The translations under genes and the position numbers were made by a program. Positions 27,302 to 36,125 of a stretch of 64,000 nucleotides of DNA are shown here, one piece after another. The notes under the pieces were generated by a model. The model had not been told where the DNA came from. It did not search any database and saw nothing but the letters and a program-made list of their open reading frames with translations. How positions within the stretch are numbered: position 1 is the first letter of the stretch; each line of letters starts with the position of its first letter. The DNA is from Sphingobium sp. DEHP117 (GTDB taxonomy: Bacteria > Pseudomonadota > Alphaproteobacteria > Sphingomonadales > Sphingomonadaceae): contig NZ_JAPFBJ010000005.1 of the NCBI RefSeq assembly GCF_030867385.1, positions 1-64,000 on the forward strand. The letters run 5' to 3'.

Positions 27302-28003
27302 CTATTCCGTCGCCGCCTTCACCTCGATCGTACAGCGTGCCGGCTTCCTGGCCTTGGTCGCGGCTTCGCGACATGCCTGGATCGCCTCGCGGTTGCTATC
27401 GGCGAGCGGTGCCGCCGCGACGATCAACCGCCAGCTCTCCGGCGCGGCCGTCTGCATCAACCGCTGTCCCGCCTCCCATCGCGTCGGCTCGCCAAGCGCG
27501 CGCGTCGCCATACGCTCGGGCCAGTGCCAGCTTGCTGGCATCGTGCGCGCGATCGGGCCGGCGAGCAAGGCATAGAGCAACAGCCCCAGCATTAGGCCGC
27601 AAGCGGCCATGACATATAGCCAGCGATCTTGTTGGTCGCCCCGGCGCGCCGATGCAAGCCGGTTGCCGATCTCGCGGGCGGCCTGGTCCAGCGCCGTGCG
27701 CGCCTCGGTGACAAGGCGCTGATCCTCGCGGCGCGCACCTGACGCGGCGCTGGCGATCTCGCCCGCCATATGCGCCGGGTCCATCGCCAGCGCGGGACTT
27801 TTCCGCATCGCGGCGATCTGCTGCGCCAACACCCCCAGCACCTTTTCGGTGCGCTCAAGCGTCGGCTGATAATCGGGAATGTCGATGGACTCGCGGGCGG
27901 CGGTCAGCCCCTCGACGGCGGCGCGCAGCAACGACACCTCGCGCGTGAGTTGTCCGAACGCCCGCGCTGCGCCGTCCTCGCTCTCCCGATCATCCTCGTC
28001 CAT
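27302..28003 (-). CDS. DUF6118-family membrane protein
   Basis: A 233-residue protein with a charged N-terminal helical region (residues 1-125, coiled-coil-like). One transmembrane helix is at about 128-153 (WLYVMAACGLMLGLLLYALLAGPIA), with a C-terminal domain ending KARKPARCTIEVKAATE. As I recall, this family is found beside TraA-type relaxase genes on sphingomonad plasmids, and here it lies 10 bp downstream of such a relaxase remnant. A role in mobilisation is inferred from that association. Confidence 0.6.
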   Translation of the reverse strand: MDEDDRESEDGAARAFGQLTREVSLLRAAVEGLTAARESIDIPDYQPTLERTEKVLGVLAQQIAAMRKSPALAMDPAHMAGEIASAASGARREDQRLVTEARTALDQAAREIGNRLASARRGDQQDRWLYVMAACGLMLGLLLYALLAGPIARTMPASWHWPERMATRALGEPTRWEAGQRLMQTAAPESWRLIVAAAPLADSNREAIQACREAATKARKPARCTIEVKAATE

Positions 28004-28013
28004 ATTCGTCTCC

Positions 28014-28890
28014 TTATCGGCTCATGCCGCGATCCCGGCCTATCCCAAGCTCCTGCGTCAACTGACGGCCCAGCTCGCCCCCGCCCATCTCTCGGCCCCG
28101 GTTCATGCCGATCTCAAGGCCAAGATCGCGGGTGCGGTCGCGCAGGATCGATTCCACCTGTGGATCGCGCTCAAGGCTTTTCGCCATGCCCGCCATTTCC
28201 TTGCCCGCCTTCTCGCGGCCCGCCATGTCGCCGGCGCGATAGAGGCGGTCACGGTCCTGGGAGAGCTGTTGCCAGCGTTCCACGAACCTGTCGGCGCGCA
28301 AGTTCGGATCGGCCCGCACCCTCGCCTCCTGCGCCATTGCGTCGAGCATCGAGCCGCTGCGCCCCGCCGCCGCCTCGCGCAACAGGGCAGGATCGCGCTG
28401 CATCGCCGATGCGAGGTCGCGCGAGGCTCCCGGCCTCAACTGGTCCAGCGTCTCCGTCGTGCGCTCGAGCGCGACTTTCTGATGCTCCAGCACCGGCCCT
28501 CCCGACGCCCGCGCCTGCAACACCGCCTCGGCCGAACGCGATGCCCGCTCGACCGCGCGCGTGAAAGCACGGTCCTCGCCGCGATCGGCACGCGCCGGCG
28601 CAGGCTTCGCCGCCTCGGCCGACAGCTTCAACCCGGCGAACATGCCGCGCCGCGGCTTCTGTTCGGCCGCGGCCTCGCGCTCGATCGGCCGCGGCGTGAA
28701 CCCCGCGAACATGCCCCGTTCCGGCGCTGGCGAAGATCCACGCTCTACGGGCGAGATCTCCGCGCGCGGATCTCGCCCTGGCTCGCGGGGCGCATCCGGC
28801 AAGCGGATCTCGCCCGCAAGCCCGCGCCGATCAGCGAAGGCACGAATCTCGGCATCGCGATCACGACTATCAGGGGCGCGGCCATGCCAT
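28014..28890 (-). pseudogene. C-terminal remnant of a TraA-type conjugative relaxase
   Basis: About 290 codons of helical, Arg/Glu-rich sequence with a repeated element (ERGMFAGFTPRP and PRRGMFAGLKLS), LERTTETLDQLRPGASRDLA, and a GMSR end. This is what I know as the tail of Ti-type TraA relaxases in sphingomonads. The N-terminal nuclease and helicase parts are absent. Upstream of about 28890 the frame is antisense to another gene fragment. It is unrelated to the TraI relaxase of the IncP backbone, so it is a leftover of a second plasmid type. Confidence 0.6.
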
Positions 28891-29072
28891 TCTTCAGGCC
28901 GCATCTCAGAACCCAGGAGAATTATCGCGAGCAGGTATCTCCCGAGCTGGTCGAGAAATATCCGGGCCTCTCCACCATGCTCGGCATGCGGATCGGCTAT
29001 GGCTGGACTGACGGATATCGCGGCGAATATGGTGCTGCGAGCCATGCGATGGGCCGGCACGTTTACGACTGA
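28884..29072 (+). pseudogene. 62-codon fragment or small gene of unknown function
   Basis: ATG 28884 opens a frame ending HAMGRHVYD at 29072. It contains the segment ELVEKYPGLSTMLGMRIGYGW and has no membrane segment. A perfect GC-rich hairpin starts 12 bp after its stop, as would terminate a real + strand gene. It could be the 3' end of a longer gene cut by the junction with the relaxase remnant. The family was not recognised. Confidence 0.35.
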
Positions 29073-29084
29073 CCACAGGAAGCT

Positions 29085-29115
29085 TTGCCGGCCGCGCATC
29101 GCGCGGCCGGCAAAG
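29085..29115 (+). terminator. perfect 14-bp stem hairpin
   Basis: TTTGCCGGCCGCGC and its exact reverse complement are separated by only ATC. The position 12 bp after a + strand stop suggests a terminator for that gene. A U-run is weak, so a structural or bidirectional role is possible. The 226 bp from here to the receptor gene hold nothing else recognisable. Confidence 0.55.
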
Positions 29116-29341
29116 AAATTTGTTCGAGGCTGAAAGTCGGGGACGGTCGGGGACGGCTGCTGGCGTTGCTCGACGACAGGAAATCCGAGACAAGGTGCCA
29201 CGCCCGACACGAGGGCGCACTATGGATGGGGCGACTTCCATACCCCCTTCGTAGGAAGTCTCCCCATCCGCCGCCGGGCCGTTTCGCAAAGCCCGGCTGG
29301 TATCATTGCCGCTTAAACGAGGTTGGCTGTCGGCCTTACCA

Positions 29342-31687
29342 CTAGCGGAAGGTCTTCGAGAAGGTCACGCCATATGTTACGGGACGACCCGCGTAGCGAA
29401 CCACCGCGTCCTGACGGCGCAGCGAATTCACCCAGTAATAGTCGTTCGTGACATTGCGGCCCCATAGCAACAGCTTCCAACCCTTGTCGCGATTTTCGAT
29501 GCCGGCGCGCAGGTCAAGCAGCGTATAGGCCGGGAGCTGGAAATCGGCTTCGCCCCCGAGGCTGGCATTGGTCTTGCTGCTGTGCAGCACACTGAACCCG
29601 ACAAAGGGTTCAAGTCCCGAGGTCCCCATCTGCCACTGATACTGCCCATCGGCAGTGAACTGGAACTTGGGGGAATATGGGAAATCCCGCCCGGCAAAAT
29701 CGATCAGCTGCGCTGACGAGTTAAAGCCGGTCCCGCGCTTGATGACCGCGTCGATATAGGTCCCGGCCACGTTGAGCACCAAACCGTCAACGGGTTGCAA
29801 CGACGCGCTCGCCTCGACACCCTGCACGCGCGACTTCGGGATATTCACGAGTGCTCCCAAGGCGTTGAAGATAGGGTCCTTGATCGTCCCGAGAAATTGT
29901 TTGTCGGCGTAATCATAATAGAATGCGGATCCGTTCAGCTGACCCAGGCCCTCCGGCAGGGTCAGTTTGACCCCGGCTTCGTAGGCGAGCACCGATTCCT
30001 GGGTCACCGGCCGGTACTGGATCGATGCCGAAGCCGTGAGGGTCGGGAAGCTGCCCGACTTGAAGCCCTTGCTCACATTCGCATAAAGAAAGGCGCTTGG
30101 CGAAATATCGAAGCTGGCGCCGGCTCGCCACGAGATATTATCCTCGTCAAGCTTGCCGGTGACGAGCGTCGGGATGAACGAGGTTGCGGCTGTGGTCCCA
30201 ACCGGTCCGAGCGTGACGCAGCCACCCCGCGGGATCGGCGTGAAAGCCGGCGTGCCAAAGACCGCGTTATTGAAGATCGTCTGGATCGTCTCAAGCGTTC
30301 GTTCAAGGCCGACGTCCCCGCGCACACAGCCCACAAAATCCCGTTTGGCGCTGGTATAGCGGGCCGCTGCCTGGAGCTTGAGGGCATCGCTGACCTGCAG
30401 TTCGACGTTCGCAAAACCCGCGATCGTCTCGACGCGCTGTTCGGAAAAGTGCACGTATTCGCTGATCTGTGGCGTTACGCCAGGTATTGTCGGGGTCTGC
30501 GACGACTGGCTCACGTCGATCCGTACCTGATCGAAGGCCTTGTCCTTCTGGTAGTTGCCGCCGATGATCCAGGTGAGTGGCCCCGTTTGCCCTGCGAGAC
30601 GCAGTTCCTCGCTGAACGACCTGATGGTGCCGTTCGTGAAATAGTCCGCCGAACTCAGCGTAAGCCCGTCGGGGTCGTAGGCCGAGTCCGTTTTGAAATG
30701 CGAATAGGCGGTCAGCGAAACGAGCGTGATGTCGGGCGAGAGGTCATATTCTCCGCGCGCCGCAAACTGGTAAAAGCGATCGTTCTGATCGGGCAGGCCG
30801 GGCTTCCAATCGGCAGCACGGGCATTTGGCGGCGCGAGCGGGTAATTGAGAAGGGCGGGCGATGCGGTGGCCGGCCGCTGCGGCGTGATCTTGACGGCCT
30901 GCACCGCAACTGTCTCGCCGCGATCGGAGAAGCCATTCGCGGTCAGGGACAGGCGAAAACTGTCCGACGGCGTGAAATCGATGGTGATGCGGCCATCGAT
31001 CTTCTGCTCCTCGCCATTTGTGTCGTCGCGCGTGTAGCTTTTCTGCCAATCGCCGCCGAGAACGCCGCGGGCCGCGACGCGAACTGCGATCGTGTCGCTC
31101 AAAGGTCCGCTGGCATATCCCTGAAGATCGAAAGTGTTGAACCGCGCATAGGTTGCCGAGAAGCCAGCTTCGGGGGTCGAAGTCGGCTTGGCAGCAATGT
31201 AGTTCACTGCGCCGCCCGTGCTGTTCTGCCCGAACAGCGTTCCTTGCGGACCCTTGAGAACCTCGACCCGCTCAAGATCGAGCCCCGCACCCTTGGTCAT
31301 CGCCGGATAGGCCAAGGGCACTTCGTCGACATAGACCGCGACCGCCGGCGACGCTGCAAGCGTCGCCTCGAAAAAGCCGATCCCGCGGATGGTGTAGACG
31401 GGATTTGTCGAGTTGCTCGGCGTATAATTGAAGCCCGGCACCACCTTTACGAGGTCGGCCGTATCGACCACGCCGCGCGTTGCGAGATCCTCGCTCCGAA
31501 AGGCGGTGATCGACATGCCGACATCATTTATGGATTCACTGCGCTTCTGAGCCGTGACGACGATGTCGCCGAACTGTGCGTCGGCTGCGGTGCCTGATGC
31601 CGGTTCTTCGGTCGTTTGCGCGTGCGCACCGCTGGCAAGAGCGCATGTCGACACGCCCAGCATTAGGGCAAAGGCTTTCATATTCAT
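29342..31687 (-). CDS. TonB-dependent outer-membrane receptor
   Basis: A 781-residue receptor. Signal peptide MNMKAFALMLGVSTCALASGAHAQ, TonB-box region FGDIVVTAQKRSESIN, and plug domain with YTIRGIGFF and VEVLKGPQGTLFGQNSTGGAVNY are followed by a 22-strand barrel ending in VTYGVTFSKTFR with the terminal aromatic. GGAGGGG stands 4 nt before ATG 31687. Sphingomonad receptors of this iron-complex-like class often import plant- or lignin-derived and aromatic compounds. The substrate here is unknown. It is downstream of the IS21-type genes and appears to be expressed alone. Confidence 0.9.
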   Translation of the reverse strand: MNMKAFALMLGVSTCALASGAHAQTTEEPASGTAADAQFGDIVVTAQKRSESINDVGMSITAFRSEDLATRGVVDTADLVKVVPGFNYTPSNSTNPVYTIRGIGFFEATLAASPAVAVYVDEVPLAYPAMTKGAGLDLERVEVLKGPQGTLFGQNSTGGAVNYIAAKPTSTPEAGFSATYARFNTFDLQGYASGPLSDTIAVRVAARGVLGGDWQKSYTRDDTNGEEQKIDGRITIDFTPSDSFRLSLTANGFSDRGETVAVQAVKITPQRPATASPALLNYPLAPPNARAADWKPGLPDQNDRFYQFAARGEYDLSPDITLVSLTAYSHFKTDSAYDPDGLTLSSADYFTNGTIRSFSEELRLAGQTGPLTWIIGGNYQKDKAFDQVRIDVSQSSQTPTIPGVTPQISEYVHFSEQRVETIAGFANVELQVSDALKLQAAARYTSAKRDFVGCVRGDVGLERTLETIQTIFNNAVFGTPAFTPIPRGGCVTLGPVGTTAATSFIPTLVTGKLDEDNISWRAGASFDISPSAFLYANVSKGFKSGSFPTLTASASIQYRPVTQESVLAYEAGVKLTLPEGLGQLNGSAFYYDYADKQFLGTIKDPIFNALGALVNIPKSRVQGVEASASLQPVDGLVLNVAGTYIDAVIKRGTGFNSSAQLIDFAGRDFPYSPKFQFTADGQYQWQMGTSGLEPFVGFSVLHSSKTNASLGGEADFQLPAYTLLDLRAGIENRDKGWKLLLWGRNVTNDYYWVNSLRRQDAVVRYAGRPVTYGVTFSKTFR

Positions 31688-31791
31688 AATCCCCTCCTTG
31701 CAGAAACTCGTAAATACGGTTTCGGTCTGGTTTGTCAACGGCGGAGCAAAAGTCGGCCATTCGGCGGCGTAAAACCAGGCCATCGTGTTAC

Positions 31792-31844
31792 ATGCCGGGG
31801 GGAGTGGCGTGAGGGCGTAGCCCGAGGGCCACTCCCCCCGGCAT
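31792..31844. repeat. 17-bp perfect inverted repeat at the istB-side end of the IS21-type element
   Basis: ATGCCGGGGGGAGTGGC (31792-31808) and its exact complement at 31828-31844 enclose 19 nt. It lies 12 bp past the istB stop. It could terminate istA-istB transcription and so insulate the receptor gene, or be part of the element end. The outer bases TTACA and TGTAA extend the symmetry imperfectly. Confidence 0.6.
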
Positions 31845-31855
31845 TGGTGTAATTT

Positions 31856-32623
31856 TCAGGGTCTGGTTTTGGCCTTGCGGGCCCGGCTGTGCGCGAGGCG
31901 ATAGCTTTCGCCGTTCATCTCGAGGATGCTGACGTGATGGGTCAGGCGATCGAGGAGCGCGCCTGTGAGACGCTCAGATCCGAAGGTTTCGGTCCATTCG
32001 TCGAAGGGCAGGTTGCTGGTGATGAAGGTGGAGCCGCGTTCGTAACGCTGGGAGATCAGCTCGAACAACAGTTCGGCGCCGGTCTTGGAGAGCGGCACAA
32101 AGCCCAGTTCGTCGATGATGAGCAGCTTGTATCCGGCCATCTGCTTCTGGAAGCGCAGAAGACGGCGCTCGTCGCGGGCCTCCATCATTTCGCTGACCAG
32201 CGCTGCCGCGGTGGTGAAGCCCACCGACAGTCCTTTCTGGCATGCTGCCAGTCCGAGCCCCAACGCTACGTGCGTCTTTCCGGTGCCTGATGGCCCCAGA
32301 GCGATGGCGTTCTCACGCCGCTCGATCCACTCGCAGCGCGCCATCTCGAGCACCTGCATCTTGTTGAGCCTGGGGATGGCGGCGAAGTCGAAGCTGTCGA
32401 GGCTTTTGACGGCGGGGAAGCGCGCGGCCTTGATGCGCCGCTCGACCATGCGACGCTCCCTGTCGATCATTTCCATCTCGACGAGGCGGGCGAGGAAGCG
32501 GATATGATCGACGCCTTCAGCGGCACATTGCCGCGAGAGATTGTGATGCTCACGCAGGCACGTAGGCAGCTTGAGCGCCTTGAGATGGTGAGCGAGAAGG
32601 ATCTCCGGGGCCTGATCGCTCAT
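31856..32623 (-). CDS. istB: IS21-family helper ATPase IstB
   Basis: A 255-residue AAA+ protein with Walker A GPSGTGKTH at about 110-118 and Walker B LLIIDELGF at about 167-175. IstB is the DnaA/DnaC-like ATPase that helps IstA choose and engage target DNA. Its ATG overlaps the istA stop (ATGA), the usual IS21 arrangement. Full length for the family (about 250-260). Confidence 0.92.
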   Translation of the reverse strand: MSDQAPEILLAHHLKALKLPTCLREHHNLSRQCAAEGVDHIRFLARLVEMEMIDRERRMVERRIKAARFPAVKSLDSFDFAAIPRLNKMQVLEMARCEWIERRENAIALGPSGTGKTHVALGLGLAACQKGLSVGFTTAAALVSEMMEARDERRLLRFQKQMAGYKLLIIDELGFVPLSKTGAELLFELISQRYERGSTFITSNLPFDEWTETFGSERLTGALLDRLTHHVSILEMNGESYRLAHSRARKAKTRP

Positions 32624-34548
32624 GCGGCCTCCTGCCGGTCGGAGAGCAGGCTCAGATAGGCTCTGGCAAAGGTCTTCTCGACCGTGGTGCGTGGCAGGAA
32701 GGGATAGACGTCCAGGTCCAGCCTGGGCGGTACGCGTTCGATCCGGCACAGGACGAGGTGCTTGACGGCATCGAAGCCGATGGCGCCAAGATCGATGGCC
32801 TGTTCGACCGCCGCCTGGAGATCGGCGAGGGTGAACGTTTCCAGCAGGCGCAGTACCTGCACATATTCGCGCCTGCCATGTTTGTGCATGCGCCCTTCCA
32901 TCAACCGCTGCAGTGTCGTGAACGCTTCGGGCAGGTCCCAGCCCTGCAAAGGCGCAGCCTGGTCGAATGCGTTGATCTTCTGCTCGATCAGCGGGAGATA
33001 ATGGAGCGGGTCGAAGACAACCTCCTCGCGGGCATAGCAACGAGGATGACGGGCGATGACTTCGCTGCGGCAGCCGATCACCACCTCATCGACATAGGCC
33101 CTGATCCAGACCTCCTGATGGCCCCAGGCCACCGGAACCGAATAATCGTTGGTCCTGTAGCGCACCAGGGATTGCGAGGAGACCCGCCCGCCTTTCTGAT
33201 CGCAGGCCTCGAAGGGTGTAGCGGGCAGAGGCTGCATGGCCGCGAGATCGCGCTGCAGCCGCTCACCGATCGTCTCGCTCTGCCCGCGCACCTTGTCCTG
33301 CTGGCGCTTGCGGCATTGCTCCTCCAGCCACAGGTTGAACGCCTCCCAGGTCGGGAACTTCGGGATCGGCACCATGAAGTTGCGCCGGCAATAGCCTACC
33401 AGCCCCTCCACATTGCCTTTCTCGTTCCCCTTGCCCGGGCGAGCATAGCGGTCGCGGATCACGTAATGTGACAGGAAAGCGCTGAACAGCGTGGCACGCT
33501 GCCGCGTGCCGTCGGGCAGGATCTTCGTCACAAGGCAGCGATCGTTGTCATAGACGATCGAGCGCGGTACCGCGCCGAAAAACGCGAAGGCATGCACGTG
33601 TCCGTCCACCCAGGCCTCCGCCACCGCCGCCGGATAGGCCCGCACATAGCAGGCATCACTGTGCGGCAGATCGAGCGCGAAGAAGTAGGCCTTCTGCTCC
33701 ACCCCGCCGATCTCCACCAGCGCTTCCCCGAAATCGGCCTGCGCATCTCCCGCAGGGTGCGCCAGCGGCACGAACATCTCCCGGCTGCGCTGTTCGCGCT
33801 CCCGGATGTAATCCTTGATGATCGTATAGCCGCCGGTGAAACCATGCTCGGTGCGCAAACGGTCGAATACCCGCTTCGCCGTATGGCGTTGCTTGCGCGG
33901 GACACTGCGGTCACCCTCAAGCCATCCATCAATGATCGCCACAAACCCGTCCAGCTTCGGGCGCTGCGGTACGGACTGGCGCCGGTAACCCGGCGGCGAT
34001 GAAAACGACAGCATCTTGCGTACCGTTTCGCGCGACACATTGAAACGCTTCGCCTTGAGCACCTGTTCCACCAAAGCCTGGGAACCGAGCGGTAAATCCG
34101 AGGATTTGAATTCGGATACTAATCGCGCGCAGCCGTCGGCCCAACTTCGCCTCAACTCCGTCAATCGCTCCGACAGGTCGCCTGTGCGACCATCAACGGC
34201 TGCCTGGGCCTCTCGCTCGAGTTCGGCGGCAGCGCGCAGCACGTGCACGAGCTTTGCTTTCATGGGCTCAGGCAACTCGGGTAAATCGCCATGGGGATGG
34301 CTGCCGGAGGCCATCATGGCCTGGTTCCGTTCCGAAACCTCCTCCATGATTCTGGCATAACGCTCAAACCCGGGAAAGCGGTCACACAGATCGCGTAACG
34401 CCCGGTCGCTTGCAGTGGTGTAGATGGCGTGCAGGTCCTGCATGTGGCCGATCATATGATTGGCCAGCGCGATCCCGGTGATTCCCTGCGCTTCAAGCTG
34501 GCGGACCCGCAGGTTAATGGCGGCAGCGATCCGGTTGGCATCGGTCAT
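32620..34548 (-). CDS. istA: IS21-family transposase IstA with an unusual N-terminal extension
   Basis: 642 codons from ATG 34548 (AAGGA 10-11 nt upstream). From about residue 175 it is a normal IstA: HTH NVSRETVRKML, SSPPGYRRQ, RKQRHTAKRVFDRL, and the DDE domain with QADFGEALVEI, the IVYDNDRC Asp and KGNEKGNVEGLVGY Glu. Ordinary IstA proteins are about 500-520 aa and start just before the HTH. The first about 165 residues here (MTDANRIAAAINLRVRQLE onward) are a helical domain I do not know in IstA. They may be a fused host gene or a subgroup-specific domain. Confidence 0.8.
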   Translation of the reverse strand: MTDANRIAAAINLRVRQLEAQGITGIALANHMIGHMQDLHAIYTTASDRALRDLCDRFPGFERYARIMEEVSERNQAMMASGSHPHGDLPELPEPMKAKLVHVLRAAAELEREAQAAVDGRTGDLSERLTELRRSWADGCARLVSEFKSSDLPLGSQALVEQVLKAKRFNVSRETVRKMLSFSSPPGYRRQSVPQRPKLDGFVAIIDGWLEGDRSVPRKQRHTAKRVFDRLRTEHGFTGGYTIIKDYIREREQRSREMFVPLAHPAGDAQADFGEALVEIGGVEQKAYFFALDLPHSDACYVRAYPAAVAEAWVDGHVHAFAFFGAVPRSIVYDNDRCLVTKILPDGTRQRATLFSAFLSHYVIRDRYARPGKGNEKGNVEGLVGYCRRNFMVPIPKFPTWEAFNLWLEEQCRKRQQDKVRGQSETIGERLQRDLAAMQPLPATPFEACDQKGGRVSSQSLVRYRTNDYSVPVAWGHQEVWIRAYVDEVVIGCRSEVIARHPRCYAREEVVFDPLHYLPLIEQKINAFDQAAPLQGWDLPEAFTTLQRLMEGRMHKHGRREYVQVLRLLETFTLADLQAAVEQAIDLGAIGFDAVKHLVLCRIERVPPRLDLDVYPFLPRTTVEKTFARAYLSLLSDRQEAA

Positions 34549-34787
34549 CTCGCACCCGTCCTTTCGCTGCAGCATCGTGAGCACGTCGCCTTCGACTGGA
34601 GGCAGCACCGCGTGATTGCAAGCGTCGTGCGGAGCGGACCATGCCTGCGGTCTGTCATGGCTTAGCAACCTCACAGGTCGAAAGGGCCACGAAGTCGCAA
34701 CGTCATGGCGTGTCCGCGATCCTGCGCCGATCTGCAACAACTCTGCTTTCGGGTCGCGCACAACCCGCCGTTGTGTCCGAAAGTGCG

Positions 34788-34812
34788 AAAGCCCGGCCCT
34801 GTGTCGGGCTTT
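34788..34812 (+). terminator. hairpin between istA and the kinase gene
   Basis: AAAGCCCG and CGGGCTTT form an 8-bp stem around 9 nt, followed by CTTATAT. With A-rich sequence on its left it could act as a terminator on either strand. It separates the IS21-type element from the accessory gene block. Confidence 0.5.
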
Positions 34813-34857
34813 CTTATATTCGTGCTAGACCACGCTCCAACAAATAGTTCTGGTTCT

Positions 34858-34877
34858 CATAGACGCCTGCGTCTATG
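34858..34877. promoter_or_regulatory. 20-bp palindrome, CATAGACG family (site 1)
   Basis: CATAGACGCCTGCGTCTATG is a perfect 8-bp inverted repeat around CCTG, 23 bp before the kinase start at 34901. Three variants of it occur at 37447-37524. It is probably an operator; see that entry. Confidence 0.6.
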
Positions 34878-34900
34878 CCGGATCTGACAGAGGAAGCGGG

Positions 34901-35977
34901 ATGGCATTGGAACCTATCAGGGTATTGGAGTTCGCGGACGCCGATCGCGCGGACGTGCAACGGCGCGTGGTCGATGCCGTGCAAGCTGCGCCCGAACGGT
35001 TCCTGACAGACTATGCGGCCCGACCCGGCACTTTCGGGGGGCGCTACGTCTGTGCGGACGCCATGAAGGAGCTGCTTCCCGAATATACCGCCTCAAGAGA
35101 GGCCCGCGGCCGATACAACGCGCCCGTCCACAATGCCGCGGCCGTTCTGGCGGCCGAACAATACCGGCGCGTAGTAGCCGACAGCTCCGATCCGGCCCGC
35201 AACCTGGTGCTGTTCGTAACCGGGATGCCGGGGGCCGGGAAAACCTCTGAAATCCAGTATGCGGCGCTGCATGAAGGAAACCGGCTCGGCCGTGACGTGC
35301 GCGCGATCTTTGAGGGCCAGCTTGTCGATCCGCAAGCGAGCATCGCCAAGGTCGAACAGGCATTGAGCGCCGGATGCAGAGTCGGGGTAATAGCGGTGTT
35401 GCCTCGGCCAGAGGAGGCGCTTGCGCACACGTTCCAACGCTTTGAGGAGCTGGGCAGGGGCGCGAGCGCGGCCGTGATGGTGCGTATTCAGGAGGGCACG
35501 CCTGACGGCCTAGAGGCCCTTCTAGGTCGCTTTGGCGATCAGATTTCGGTTGCGGTCCATGACGTGCGCGATCGTGCGAATGTTCATCGCCTAGAAGGCA
35601 TGGACGGTGTAAATATCTGGCGGAAGGAATTGGAAAATGGACCTGTCCAAGAAAGGCTTGAAAGAGAGTTCGACCGGCTCAACCAGCTCGGCCGCGTCAG
35701 CGCCGATTGCGCCCTCCAATTCAAAGGACAGTCTCCCCACGGGCAACTTTACGCGATTGGAGGCCCTGATGTTGGTGGGAGCCTCGCACATGGCGACGGA
35801 CGAAAAGCTACGCCGGAAAGTGGCCGAACGTCTCTCCTGAACGCGGCGCGGGGAAGCTCGCTCGCCGGACTCTCCGACGCCCTCAAAACAGGCCAGAGCG
35901 AAGGCGACGGCAAAACCAAATCCAACGAAATCGGCCACGGCCTGCCTAAGCCGCCGTCGCCCCGGCGTTCCAGATGA
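34901..35977 (+). CDS. zeta-toxin-like P-loop kinase
   Basis: 358 residues. A Walker A motif GMPGAGKTS sits at 108-116 after a hydrophobic strand (NLVLFVT), as in zeta toxins and chloramphenicol phosphotransferase-like kinases. An upstream basic/helical segment (RFLTDYAARPGTFGGRYVCADAMKELLP) is of the kind seen in zeta proteins. Zeta toxins phosphorylate UDP-N-acetylglucosamine and are held by an epsilon antitoxin; no epsilon-like gene is obvious next to it. The C-terminal about 90 residues are low complexity and share DNA with another frame. A CATAGACG palindrome lies in its promoter region. Confidence 0.55.
   Translation: MALEPIRVLEFADADRADVQRRVVDAVQAAPERFLTDYAARPGTFGGRYVCADAMKELLPEYTASREARGRYNAPVHNAAAVLAAEQYRRVVADSSDPARNLVLFVTGMPGAGKTSEIQYAALHEGNRLGRDVRAIFEGQLVDPQASIAKVEQALSAGCRVGVIAVLPRPEEALAHTFQRFEELGRGASAAVMVRIQEGTPDGLEALLGRFGDQISVAVHDVRDRANVHRLEGMDGVNIWRKELENGPVQERLEREFDRLNQLGRVSADCALQFKGQSPHGQLYAIGGPDVGGSLAHGDGRKATPESGRTSLLNAARGSSLAGLSDALKTGQSEGDGKTKSNEIGHGLPKPPSPRRSR
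35637..35840 (+). CDS. possible overlapping small gene, 67 codons
   Basis: ATG 35637 is preceded by AAGGA at 8-9 nt and lies in another frame inside the kinase gene. It encodes a hydrophilic protein with a helical C-terminus (FTRLEALMLVGASHMATDEKLRRKVAERLS). Both frames look plausible here, so either it is a nested gene or the kinase frame is shorter than given. The family was not recognised. Confidence 0.3.
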   Translation: MDLSKKGLKESSTGSTSSAASAPIAPSNSKDSLPTGNFTRLEALMLVGASHMATDEKLRRKVAERLS

Positions 35978-36125
35978 ACGCCCCCAGCCCCAACCTTCCG
36001 TTTGGTGTTAGCCGGGGAGCGTTGCGAGGGGCTGGCCCCTTGCTGTGGGGGTCGAGCGGGACGCTGGGCGGCCCGATCGCAGGGGGACGCTTCCCCCGCC
36101 TGCCCCTTCTTTTCCAGTAGGTGCC

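Noticed and set aside
27879..29072. 397-codon + strand frame over the relaxase remnant
   Set aside because: All but the last 62 codons are antisense to the relaxase tail and the DUF6118 gene; only the 3' end was kept as a possible fragment.
29795..31597. 600-codon open frame on the + strand opposite the TonB receptor
   Set aside because: It is antisense to a fully convincing receptor gene, is Arg-rich with no recognisable domain and has no ribosome site. It arises from the high GC of the receptor gene.
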